A stretch of DNA of 5,343 bases. Origin: an uncultured Candidatus Melainabacteria bacterium (GTDB taxonomy: Bacteria > Cyanobacteriota > Vampirovibrionia > Gastranaerophilales > Gastranaerophilaceae). Shown piece after piece: positions 1-5,343 of this stretch. The notes beneath the pieces were generated by a model. The model did not search any database and was not told the DNA's origin. It saw only the letters and a list, made by a program, of their open reading frames with translations. Location of the stretch: contig CAKVJE010000096.1 of the NCBI GenBank assembly GCA_934754735.1, positions 1 to 5,343 of the forward strand. The letters run 5' to 3'. Made by a program: the position numbers and the translations under genes. Positions within the stretch are counted from its first letter, which is position 1. The number at the start of each line of letters is the position of its first letter.

Positions 1-192
1 TTAGAGCTGTATAAAGAATTTTTAATCTTAAATAAAGGTTTTGTTAATTCTAAAAACAATACAGATATTGTTCTTCCAAATGGAGTTAAAACCGAAGGTG
101 CAGAAGGTTTTAAGGATAAAATTATGGAAGTAATAAAAAGTGAAGATTTGTCAAAATTATTAGAATATAGGGATTTGATATGTCAAATATAA
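1..192 (+). CDS. 3' end of an unidentified gene upstream of ade (partial)
   Basis: Frame 1 is open from the first base of the window to a TAA at 190-192, giving the last 63 residues of a protein whose start lies outside. The peptide is hydrophilic and lysine-rich. It ends in a probable helix (residues about 37-62, with KIMEVIKSEDLSKLLEYRDL) and has a short N-G rich turn before it. I do not recognise the family and see no catalytic motif, so no function is given. The reading frame overlaps the first 13 nt of ade in a different frame (+3 versus +1). Such close overlap is typical of co-transcribed, translationally coupled genes and supports this being a real coding end. The alternative is a chance open frame in AT-rich DNA; 63 open codons plus the tight junction make that less likely. 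Confidence 0.62.
   Translation, partial: LELYKEFLILNKGFVNSKNNTDIVLPNGVKTEGAEGFKDKIMEVIKSEDLSKLLEYRDLICQI
169..173 (+). promoter_or_regulatory. Ribosome binding site of ade inside the upstream gene
   Basis: AGGGA lies 6 nt before the ATG at 180 and inside the last codons of the upstream frame. It fixes the ade start. Because the upstream ribosome stops at 190-192, just past the ade start, translation of ade may depend on translation of the upstream gene. Confidence 0.55.
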
Positions 193-1910
193 TTAATGTT
201 GCAAGAGGTTTAGAAAAAGCCGATTTGGTAATCAAAAACGCAAATATCGTGAATGTTCTATCAGAAGAAATCCACAAAGGCGATATTGCAATTTGTGATG
301 GTGTGATTGCAGGGATTGGCGAAAATTATTCGGGCGAAAAAGAAATTGATATCAACGGTGCTTACGTAACCCCTTCATTTATTGACGGTCACGTGCATTT
401 GGAAAGTACAATGATGTTGCCGAAAGAATTTGCAAAAACAGTTCTTCCTGCCGGTACAACAACGGTAATTATTGACCCGCACGAAATTTCGAATGTATTG
501 GGCTTGCACGGTATAAGTTTTATGCACGAAGCTGTAAAAGATTTACCGATGAATGTTTACACAATGCTTCCTTCTTGCGTTCCTGCTACACCATTTGAAA
601 CATCAGGTTTTGATTTGAACAGTTATGATTTGTCTTTATTAATCGACAAACCTTGGGTGCTTGGTATTGCAGAGATGATGAATTTTCCAGGGGTTTTGAA
701 CCATGATAAAAACGTTATGGCAAAATTGGAACTCGCAAAATCAAGAGGTAAAAGAATTGACGGACACGCACCATATTTGAGCGGAAAAGATTTGTGCGGA
801 TATATTGCAAGTGGTGTGAAATCTGACCATGAATGCACAACTCCGGAAGAAGCGATTGAAAAATTGCGTCTTGGTGTTTACGTTATGATTAGAGAAGGTA
901 CTGCGGCAAAAGATTTAGATGCTTTAATACCTGTTCTTAAAACTTCTAATACAAGAAAGTGCATTTTTGTAACTGACGACAGACATCCTGCAGATTTAAA
1001 AGAACATATTAACGGAATGGTTAGACGTGCCGTAGAAGCCGGTGTTGATCCGATTAAAGCGGTTCAAGTTGCAAGCTTGAATACAGCTGAATATTTTGGT
1101 TTGAAAGATCTTGGTGCAATTGCCCCTGGGTATAAAGCAGATTTGCTTGTTCTTCCTGATTTAAAAACGTTTAAACCTGATATTGTTTTAAAAGACGGTC
1201 AAGTTGTAGCTCAGGATGGTAAATTAGCGGTTGAAATTCCTGAAAACGATGCGATTGCAACTCGTAACTCTGTAAACGTACGTTGGATTACTATGGATGA
1301 TTTTAAAATTCCGACAGAAGGCGAAGGTTTGAAACAAGTTCGAGCTTTGGAAGTTATTCCTCATCAACTTATTACAAAATCTGTTATGTCTGATGTTAAA
1401 GTTGTTGACGGAAACGCGGTAAGCAATGTTGAAACGGATACATTAAAAATTTGCGTAATTGAAAGACACAGAGCGACAGGTAATATCGGTAAAGGATTCG
1501 TTAAGGGATTTAACTTGAAGTGCGGTGCGATTGCTTCAACAGTAGCACACGATTCACACAATATGATTGTAATCGGTACAAATGATTTTGATATGTACAC
1601 GGCAGCGGTTGCTTTGATTAAGTGCCAAGGCGGTAAGGTTGTTGTTAAAGACGGAAAAATTGTTTCTCAATTACCGCTTCCTATTGCAGGTTTAATGTCT
1701 GATAAAGAATTTGATTTTGTAGTAGAAAAATGCGATGAATTAAACAAGGCTGCTCATTCAATCGGATGCAAATTAGAAGACCCGTTTATGACAATGGGAT
1801 TTTTGTCATTACCTGTAATTCCTGAATTAAAAATTACGGATAAAGGTGTTTTCGATACTAACAAATTTGATTTTGTAGATATTTTTGAAGGTGAAAAAGT
1901 TAAAAAGTAA
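180..1910 (+). CDS. ade: Adenine deaminase (adenine aminohydrolase)
   Basis: The 576-residue product is a cytoplasmic metal-dependent enzyme that hydrolyses adenine to hypoxanthine and ammonia in purine salvage. It belongs to the amidohydrolase superfamily and is about the length of bacterial Ade/AdeC (roughly 580 residues). The metal-site pattern is complete: HxH at H71/H73 (DGHVHLEST), E165 in GIAEMMN, H196 in DGHAP, H217 in SDHE and the D of TDDRHP (residues 265-270). The strongly conserved DPHEISNVLG (99-108), MIREG (236-240) and the C-terminal domain signatures AHDSHN (456-461) and LPLPIAGLMS (498-507) are all present. The best start is the ATG at 180: AGGGA at 169-173 lies 6 nt upstream, and the protein then begins like family members. 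It overlaps the preceding reading frame by 13 nt, so it is probably expressed from an upstream operon promoter. No frameshift or missing key residue was seen. Confidence 0.97.
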   Translation: MSNIINVARGLEKADLVIKNANIVNVLSEEIHKGDIAICDGVIAGIGENYSGEKEIDINGAYVTPSFIDGHVHLESTMMLPKEFAKTVLPAGTTTVIIDPHEISNVLGLHGISFMHEAVKDLPMNVYTMLPSCVPATPFETSGFDLNSYDLSLLIDKPWVLGIAEMMNFPGVLNHDKNVMAKLELAKSRGKRIDGHAPYLSGKDLCGYIASGVKSDHECTTPEEAIEKLRLGVYVMIREGTAAKDLDALIPVLKTSNTRKCIFVTDDRHPADLKEHINGMVRRAVEAGVDPIKAVQVASLNTAEYFGLKDLGAIAPGYKADLLVLPDLKTFKPDIVLKDGQVVAQDGKLAVEIPENDAIATRNSVNVRWITMDDFKIPTEGEGLKQVRALEVIPHQLITKSVMSDVKVVDGNAVSNVETDTLKICVIERHRATGNIGKGFVKGFNLKCGAIASTVAHDSHNMIVIGTNDFDMYTAAVALIKCQGGKVVVKDGKIVSQLPLPIAGLMSDKEFDFVVEKCDELNKAAHSIGCKLEDPFMTMGFLSLPVIPELKITDKGVFDTNKFDFVDIFEGEKVKK

Positions 1911-1911
1911 A

Positions 1912-1942
1912 AAATAGAGGTACTTAATATGTACCTCTATTT
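1912..1942. terminator. Bidirectional terminator between convergent ade and the 144-aa gene
   Basis: A perfect 12-bp inverted repeat (1912-1923 paired with 1931-1942) has a 7-nt loop (1924-1930). It starts 2 nt after the ade stop codon and lies 21 nt beyond the stop of the opposing gene. Read on the minus strand, the stem runs into a T-rich stretch (TTTTTT, then A, C and TTTTT), a good intrinsic terminator. Read on the plus strand, the downstream tract is weaker (TTTATATATT). It probably ends both transcripts. Confidence 0.78.
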
Positions 1943-1963
1943 ATATATTGAATTTTTAAAGTT

Positions 1964-2398
1964 TTACATACCGCGCATTACATCAAGTAGTTTTTCTGCA
2001 TCAACTTTTTCATCAATAGCTTTAACATTATCTAGAAATGTATAATTAAATTCCATCCATTCATCCATGCTAGAATCTAATTTTTTATCAAATAGTTCTT
2101 TAAAATCATTGCTTTGGAAATCTTTTAAAGTTTTAAGGGTTGCATCTTTAAATGCAGTCAATTCTCTTTTACTTAATTCTCCAATTCTGGTATAATCTGC
2201 TAAATAATTTAAATCTTTGGTAGAAAGTTTTTTTGCTTTAAAGTTAACTTGTGAACGTCCTACTGTTTCCATAGGAGTATTTAAAGGGTTTGTTTCAATT
2301 TTGTCTGTATTTTGTGGTGAATCTTCTTTTTTAGGCATTGCTTTAAAGTTAACAGGTAATTTTACATTGTTAATTGCTTGGGGTTGAAATTTAATCAT
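1964..2398 (-). CDS. Hypothetical 144-residue protein with two VNFKA motifs
   Basis: I do not recognise the family. The start is well supported: ATG at 2398-2396 with a strong AAGGAGA (2412-2406) 7 nt upstream. Residues 1-56 look disordered, rich in P, N, K and S, and contain VNFKA twice (16-20 and 51-55). Residues about 58-142 are charged and helix-forming, with regularly spaced L, F and Y, and suggest a small alpha-helical domain. There is no signal peptide, membrane segment, cysteine or obvious catalytic motif, so a cytoplasmic location is inferred. The N-terminus (INN...VNF...PKK) resembles that of the GH77 protein encoded 114 nt upstream on the same strand (INNAINF...KPK). The two may be co-transcribed or share a targeting or interaction tag; that is inference. 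A chance ORF is unlikely given the ribosome binding site and the flanking terminator. Confidence 0.77.
   Translation of the reverse strand: MIKFQPQAINNVKLPVNFKAMPKKEDSPQNTDKIETNPLNTPMETVGRSQVNFKAKKLSTKDLNYLADYTRIGELSKRELTAFKDATLKTLKDFQSNDFKELFDKKLDSSMDEWMEFNYTFLDNVKAIDEKVDAEKLLDVMRGM
2233..2353 (-). repeat. 16-bp direct repeat encoding VNFKA twice
   Basis: The 16-mer TTGCTTTAAAGTTAAC (plus-strand reading) occurs exactly at 2233-2248 and 2338-2353, 105 bp apart start to start, in the same reading frame of the 144-aa gene. Both copies encode V-N-F-K-A. The flanking bases differ on both sides. This could be an internal duplication of a short peptide tag or convergent use of preferred codons. 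Confidence 0.7.
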
Positions 2399-2405
2399 TA
2401 GTTTA

Positions 2406-2412
2406 TCTCCTT
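2406..2412 (-). promoter_or_regulatory. Strong Shine-Dalgarno of the 144-aa gene
   Basis: AAGGAGA on the minus strand lies 7 nt before the ATG at 2398. It is the best ribosome binding site in the window and supports this small hypothetical gene as truly translated. Confidence 0.8.
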
Positions 2413-2416
2413 TTTG

Positions 2417-2422
2417 ATTATA
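2417..2422 (-). promoter_or_regulatory. Candidate -10 box (TATAAT) upstream of the 144-aa gene
   Basis: A perfect TATAAT on the minus strand lies 4 nt before the Shine-Dalgarno. At a 16-nt spacing the upstream hexamer is TTTATT (2444-2439), a poor -35. Transcription would start near 2410, inside the Shine-Dalgarno, which argues against it being the main promoter. In such AT-rich DNA this may be chance. Confidence 0.25.
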
Positions 2423-2512
2423 ATAAACAATGTAAATAAATAAATTTGCTTTTTGTTTGAATATTTTTTACAAAAGTTAACAATTTTTTATTGTTGATGA
2501 ATTTGAGCAAGT

Positions 2513-4216
2513 TTAATGTGTTTTATTATTTTTGTTATATTGTCTCACCATGAAGAATCCGGCACTTAATAAAATACCTGTACAAGTTGCAAGAATAGCA
2601 ATTTTTAAACGGGAAGTTTTTTTACTTTCTAAAATTTTTCTATATTTAACAATTTTTTTAAATAATTCTGGTTCTGTTTTATCTAAACCTTTAGCACGAA
2701 AACTTTTTTCAAGCGCGTCCATTGGGTTGAATCCTTTTCCGGATTCTAAATTCTTAAAATAAGTTTCTTCAAAATCTGCAGAAATTTTGTCGCTCTGAGT
2801 TGCAAGTGCATCTCTATAATAAATCATATTATTGTAAGCCATCATTGGTTCTGCAAATTTTGCTTTTATAAATTCCGTTTCATTCATCAATTTTTCTTTT
2901 GGAATTTTTAAAATTTTACTTAAAACATTTGCTTGTTGTTCGTTAATTTTAATAGGTTTTGAATCATGATTAGTTGCGCCAATTACAAAATTTTCCGGTT
3001 TCCAACCGCGTTCTAAAAAGCTTTTATTTGAACCCCAATCTTCTGAAAGCCAATCCGAAGTATAGATTTGAATTCTGTCTTTTATGTATGGTCTTAGTTC
3101 GCCATTTTTGTAGATGTTAAAATCCTCTGCAGAAGCTACAAACTCGTGCATAACATTATGTAAATCGAAATCTGTGCCTTTAACTTTTTTAACCTCATCA
3201 TCTATTATGTTTAAGATTTTATCGCCATAATCTTTATTGAGTGGCTCTACATAAGTCCAAGCGGCGTCAATTCTCAAGCCGTCAAAACGCTTTGCGTAAA
3301 TATTAACTTTTTCGCGTATAAGCTGTTCGGCTTCTTTTGAATCCAAGTCAAGCGCAGGCAAATCCCATTTTATAGTTTGTCCTTTTAAAAAAGCATTTGG
3401 ATGTGACCAGATTTCATCATAAGATAGTCCGCATATTATATCGCCGTTAAGTTTCAACCCTTTTTTATTAAGCATTTCTTTTGCTTTTTTTAAATCATTT
3501 TCTGCCAAAAACTGTTTAAATTTATAAAAATCAATATTAAAACTATCCCATTTATAAATTTCTGCAATCCGTTTTTCGCGCTCAATCTTAGGTAATGAAT
3601 ACAGATTTTTATCAATTTCATTCCACTTTTTGTAATCGTGTGTGTGATTAATATCTCTTAAAACTCGATACAACGCTTTTGGTTCAAGTCTTTCAGCGTT
3701 TTCAGTTTTGAATTTTATAAATTCCGGATTTGATTTTTCTCTTGCATAAATTTTACGTAAAATTTCTTCTTGTTTAGAATATTTTTCAACAATATTCGGA
3801 TAATTTACGGTTCTGCAATCATTATTAGCTTTGACTAGTTCTTCAAATTCTTCCTTTGTGCAATGTGATTTAATATCAATCACGTGATTGCCTAAGTCCA
3901 TTGATGTTCCGGAATAAATCGGATATTGTCCTTCCCAGCCGTGATACTGCCCAACTGGTTGGATTTGAACTTCATTTATTCCCCAGTATTTTTTTGCAAA
4001 GTCAAAAAACTTTTCGCTCTCTTGTGTGTTAAGTGTGCCAACGCCTGTATTATTTTGTTTTTCTTGCGGAAGCGAAGATGTTGGAACAATAAGAATTGAT
4101 TTTCCTTTATTTCCGACTTTTTCTTTTGCTTCTTTTAAGACAGCAGAATATTCGCCTTCTTCCTTTGGTTTAAGGCGTCGCTGAAAATTAATCGCATTGT
4201 TAATTTTTAGTTCCAT
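2513..4216 (-). CDS. Divergent GH77 4-alpha-glucanotransferase (MalQ-like) with C-terminal membrane anchor
   Basis: GH77 enzymes cut alpha-1,4-glucans and transfer the piece to another glucan or to glucose. The 567 residues (from ATG 4216) follow the family order: GVGTL (58-62); INEVQIQPVGQYHGWEGQYP at about 80-99, where the family has the LPL.PTG..dSPYQ region; V-N-Y...I-L-R-K at 137-156; GDIICGLSYDEIW (258-270), matching the GDlPi.v..dS.dvW strand; FDGLRID (311-317); SAEDF (362-366); and NHD (416-418). D317, E364 and D418 are the likely nucleophile, acid/base and stabiliser. Their spacing of 47 and 54 residues is very close to that I recall for Thermus amylomaltase. Oddities: LRIDAA replaces the usual LRIDHF; the loop between GQ and the nucleophile strand is short; and residues about 538-557 form a hydrophobic helix flanked by K/R, suggesting a cytoplasmic enzyme anchored in the inner membrane by its tail. 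A GTG at 4222 could also start it, but AGAAG at 4230-4226 fits ATG 4216 better. Substrate and activity are unproven. Confidence 0.85.
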   Translation of the reverse strand: MELKINNAINFQRRLKPKEEGEYSAVLKEAKEKVGNKGKSILIVPTSSLPQEKQNNTGVGTLNTQESEKFFDFAKKYWGINEVQIQPVGQYHGWEGQYPIYSGTSMDLGNHVIDIKSHCTKEEFEELVKANNDCRTVNYPNIVEKYSKQEEILRKIYAREKSNPEFIKFKTENAERLEPKALYRVLRDINHTHDYKKWNEIDKNLYSLPKIEREKRIAEIYKWDSFNIDFYKFKQFLAENDLKKAKEMLNKKGLKLNGDIICGLSYDEIWSHPNAFLKGQTIKWDLPALDLDSKEAEQLIREKVNIYAKRFDGLRIDAAWTYVEPLNKDYGDKILNIIDDEVKKVKGTDFDLHNVMHEFVASAEDFNIYKNGELRPYIKDRIQIYTSDWLSEDWGSNKSFLERGWKPENFVIGATNHDSKPIKINEQQANVLSKILKIPKEKLMNETEFIKAKFAEPMMAYNNMIYYRDALATQSDKISADFEETYFKNLESGKGFNPMDALEKSFRAKGLDKTEPELFKKIVKYRKILESKKTSRLKIAILATCTGILLSAGFFMVRQYNKNNKTH

Positions 4217-4225
4217 AATCACACA

Positions 4226-4230
4226 CTTCT
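4226..4230 (-). promoter_or_regulatory. Weak Shine-Dalgarno that decides the GH77 start
   Basis: AGAAG on the minus strand is 9 nt from the ATG at 4216 but only 3 nt from the in-frame GTG at 4222. The ATG is therefore preferred. A TATAAA (4237-4232) sits one base upstream of it, too close to be a normal promoter with a full leader. Confidence 0.45.
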
Positions 4231-4294
4231 ATTTATATTAAACCAAAACAAGAAAAAAATTTGCTAGAATGTTGAGATTTGTGAAGAAAAATGA

Positions 4295-4327
4295 TACAAA
4301 AGGCGCACCATTGGTGCGCCTTTTGTA
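4295..4327 (-). terminator. Strong intrinsic terminator of pckA
   Basis: A perfect 15-bp inverted repeat (4295-4309 with 4313-4327) has a GC-rich core (GGCGCACC/GGTGCGCC) and a 3-nt loop. On the minus strand it is followed by TTTTGTATCATTTTT, the first T-run being part of the stem. It lies 33 nt after the pckA stop and should stop most transcripts before the GH77 gene. Confidence 0.85.
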
Positions 4328-4339
4328 AATTGCTAGTCT

Positions 4340-4352
4340 GGTGAAAATCACC
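4340..4352 (-). repeat. Small hairpin just after the pckA stop codon
   Basis: GGTGA (4340-4344) pairs with TCACC (4348-4352) around a 3-nt loop, 8 nt after the pckA stop on the minus strand. There is no T-tract, so it is not a terminator by itself. It precedes the main terminator hairpin and could stabilise the 3' end of the mRNA, or it may be chance. Confidence 0.4.
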
Positions 4353-4359
4353 ATTAAAC

Positions 4360-5343
4360 TTATACGTTAGCTACTGCTTTAGGACCAGCGTTAACGATTT
4401 CAGCAGGCATGTTTGGATACTTAGCTGAGAAGTTATCAGCAAACATTTGTGCTAATTTGTTAGCAGCTTCGTCATAAGCTTTCTTATCTGACCACATTCC
4501 ACGAGCGTCAAGCATTTCGTCTGGAACGTTTGGACAAGATGTAGGATAATCTACGTTGAATACATCGTGGTGTTTGAATTCGATTGAATCAAATGAACCG
4601 TTCAATGCAGCAGTTACCATAGCTCTTGTGTAAGATAATTTCATTCTCTTAGCACCTGAAGCAGCTGAACCGCCTGCCCAACCAGTGTTTACTAAGTAAA
4701 CCTTAGTACCGTATTGGTCAAGTTTGTCACCTAACATTTTAGCGTAAACTGAAGCATCCATTGGCATGAATGGTTCGCCGAACAATGTTGAGAATGTAGG
4801 TTGTGGTTCTGTAACGCCTCTTTCAGTACCAGCTAATTTAGAAGTGAAACCAGTTACGAAGTGGTACATAGCAGCGTTTTTGTCTAATCTAGAGATTGGA
4901 GGCAATACGCCGAATGCATCAGCTGTTAAGAAGATAACAACTTTTGGAATGCCACCCTTAGAAGGGATTTGAGCATTGTTGATGTAGTTGATTGGATAAC
5001 CAACACGAGTATTTTCTGTTAATGAACCGTCTTCGAAATCGAATTCTCTAGTTTCTGGATCCATAACAACGTTTTCAACCAATGAACCGAATTTGATAGC
5101 ATTGAAGATATCAGGTTCGTTTTCTTCAGAAAGGTGAATACATTTTGCGTAGCAGCCGCCTTCGAAGTTGAATACGCCGTCTGGAGACCAACCGTGTTCG
5201 TCATCACCGATTAACTTACGGTTTGGATCAGCTGACAAAGTAGTTTTACCAGTACCAGAAAGACCGAAGAATACAGCTGTTTCACCAGTTGCAGGGTCCA
5301 TGTTAGCTGAACAGTGCATTGGAAGAACGTTTTTCTTAGTCAT
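4360..5343 (-). CDS. pckA: Phosphoenolpyruvate carboxykinase (ATP), C-terminal 327 residues (5' end beyond window)
   Basis: This cytoplasmic enzyme interconverts oxaloacetate + ATP and PEP + CO2 + ADP. In gluconeogenesis it makes PEP; in many anaerobes it runs towards oxaloacetate, saving ATP. The visible part has the metal-site MHCSAN (H10), the kinase-1a P-loop GLSGTGKTT (27-35, K33), the kinase-2 LIGDDEHGW (44-52, D47/D48), [10 protein letters not shown] (58-67), ENTRVGYP (110-117, R113), [12 protein letters not shown] (138-149), [12 protein letters not shown] (165-176) and YLVNTGW (216-222). ATP-type PckA is about 520-540 residues, so about 200 N-terminal residues, including the substrate-binding arginine and the GEMKK lysine, lie outside. 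The Met at the window edge is internal: in the family this region reads Y-L-M/L...[10 protein letters not shown] content is visibly higher than in the neighbouring GH77 gene, as expected for a highly expressed gene. The stop is at 4362-4360, followed by a strong terminator. Confidence 0.97.
   Translation of the reverse strand: MTKKNVLPMHCSANMDPATGETAVFFGLSGTGKTTLSADPNRKLIGDDEHGWSPDGVFNFEGGCYAKCIHLSEENEPDIFNAIKFGSLVENVVMDPETREFDFEDGSLTENTRVGYPINYINNAQIPSKGGIPKVVIFLTADAFGVLPPISRLDKNAAMYHFVTGFTSKLAGTERGVTEPQPTFSTLFGEPFMPMDASVYAKMLGDKLDQYGTKVYLVNTGWAGGSAASGAKRMKLSYTRAMVTAALNGSFDSIEFKHHDVFNVDYPTSCPNVPDEMLDARGMWSDKKAYDEAANKLAQMFADNFSAKYPNMPAEIVNAGPKAVANV

Noticed and set aside
389..410. Dihydroorotase or other amidohydrolase as an alternative identity for ade, based on its HxH motif
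   Set aside because: The DPHEISNVLG, SDHE, AHDSHN and LPLPIAGLMS signatures and the total length are specific to adenine deaminase.
623..1600. Antisense open frames on the minus strand within ade (about 623-838 and 1364-1600)
   Set aside because: They lie wholly inside a well-conserved adenine deaminase gene, have no ribosome site that I can see, and have peptides typical of reverse-strand shadows.
2479..2495. AACAAT/ATTGTT hairpin between the GH77 gene and the 144-aa gene as a terminator
   Set aside because: The stem is only 6 A/T-rich pairs and the minus-strand sequence after it is AACTTTTGT, not a T-tract; it is too weak to claim.
2532..2762. Plus-strand open frame of 76 codons opposite the 3' end of the GH77 gene
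   Set aside because: It is antisense to the GH77 C-terminal region and its peptide resembles no family; a shadow frame in AT-rich DNA is the simpler reading.
3255..3280. GH13 alpha-amylase as the identity of the 2513-4216 protein (LRIDAA and NHD resemble GH13 motifs)
   Set aside because: The order of the other blocks (GVGTL, the PVGQ region, V-N-Y with I-L-R-K, GDIICGLSYDEIW) and the triad spacing fit GH77; no GH13 region I D-x-x-x-N-H is seen.
4261..4336. TTGCTAG direct repeat flanking the pckA terminator (4261-4267 and 4330-4336)
   Set aside because: Seven bases is within chance, and the DNA between is a simple terminator with no mobile-element content.
4766..5207. Other-frame ORFs inside pckA (plus 4766-4972, minus 5019-5207)
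   Set aside because: pckA is continuous and highly conserved across both intervals, so these are by-products of its codon use.
5341..5343. ATG at the window edge as the start of pckA
   Set aside because: The product would lack the N-terminal 200 or so residues of the family. The match with PckA continues right to the edge, so the Met is internal and the gene is cut by the window.

Overview
The window is AT-rich bacterial DNA. It carries one plus-strand transcription unit (about 1-1910) facing three minus-strand genes (1964-5343). No RNA genes, CRISPR arrays, insertion sequences or integration scars are visible. The likely source is an anaerobic gut-type bacterium with low GC content. Two neighbouring minus-strand proteins begin with a short I-N-N...N-F segment, a style of N-terminus I associate from memory with the gut Melainabacteria (Gastranaerophilales). 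That assignment is inference; a low-GC Firmicute remains possible.

Left part: the 3' end of an unidentified gene (1-192) overlaps by 13 nt the start of a complete adenine deaminase gene (ade, 180-1910), so the two are probably co-transcribed. Adenine deaminase converts adenine to hypoxanthine for purine salvage. A 12-bp hairpin just after the ade stop (1912-1942) lies between convergent genes and can serve as a terminator in both directions.

Middle part: two minus-strand genes 114 nt apart. The upstream one (2513-4216) encodes a divergent GH77 4-alpha-glucanotransferase (amylomaltase/MalQ-like). It keeps the catalytic triad pattern but has an altered nucleophile motif and a C-terminal membrane-spanning helix. 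The downstream one (1964-2398) encodes a 144-residue protein of unknown function with two copies of the peptide VNFKA, each encoded by the same 16-bp sequence.

Right part: the 3' two-thirds of an ATP-dependent phosphoenolpyruvate carboxykinase gene (pckA), cut by the window edge and followed by a strong 15-bp terminator hairpin (4295-4327). This terminator separates pckA from the GH77 gene, which should therefore have its own promoter in the roughly 80 nt between them.

Purine salvage, alpha-glucan remodelling and the PEP/oxaloacetate step are all central metabolism, but nothing links them into one pathway. The least ordinary part is the GH77/144-aa pair.
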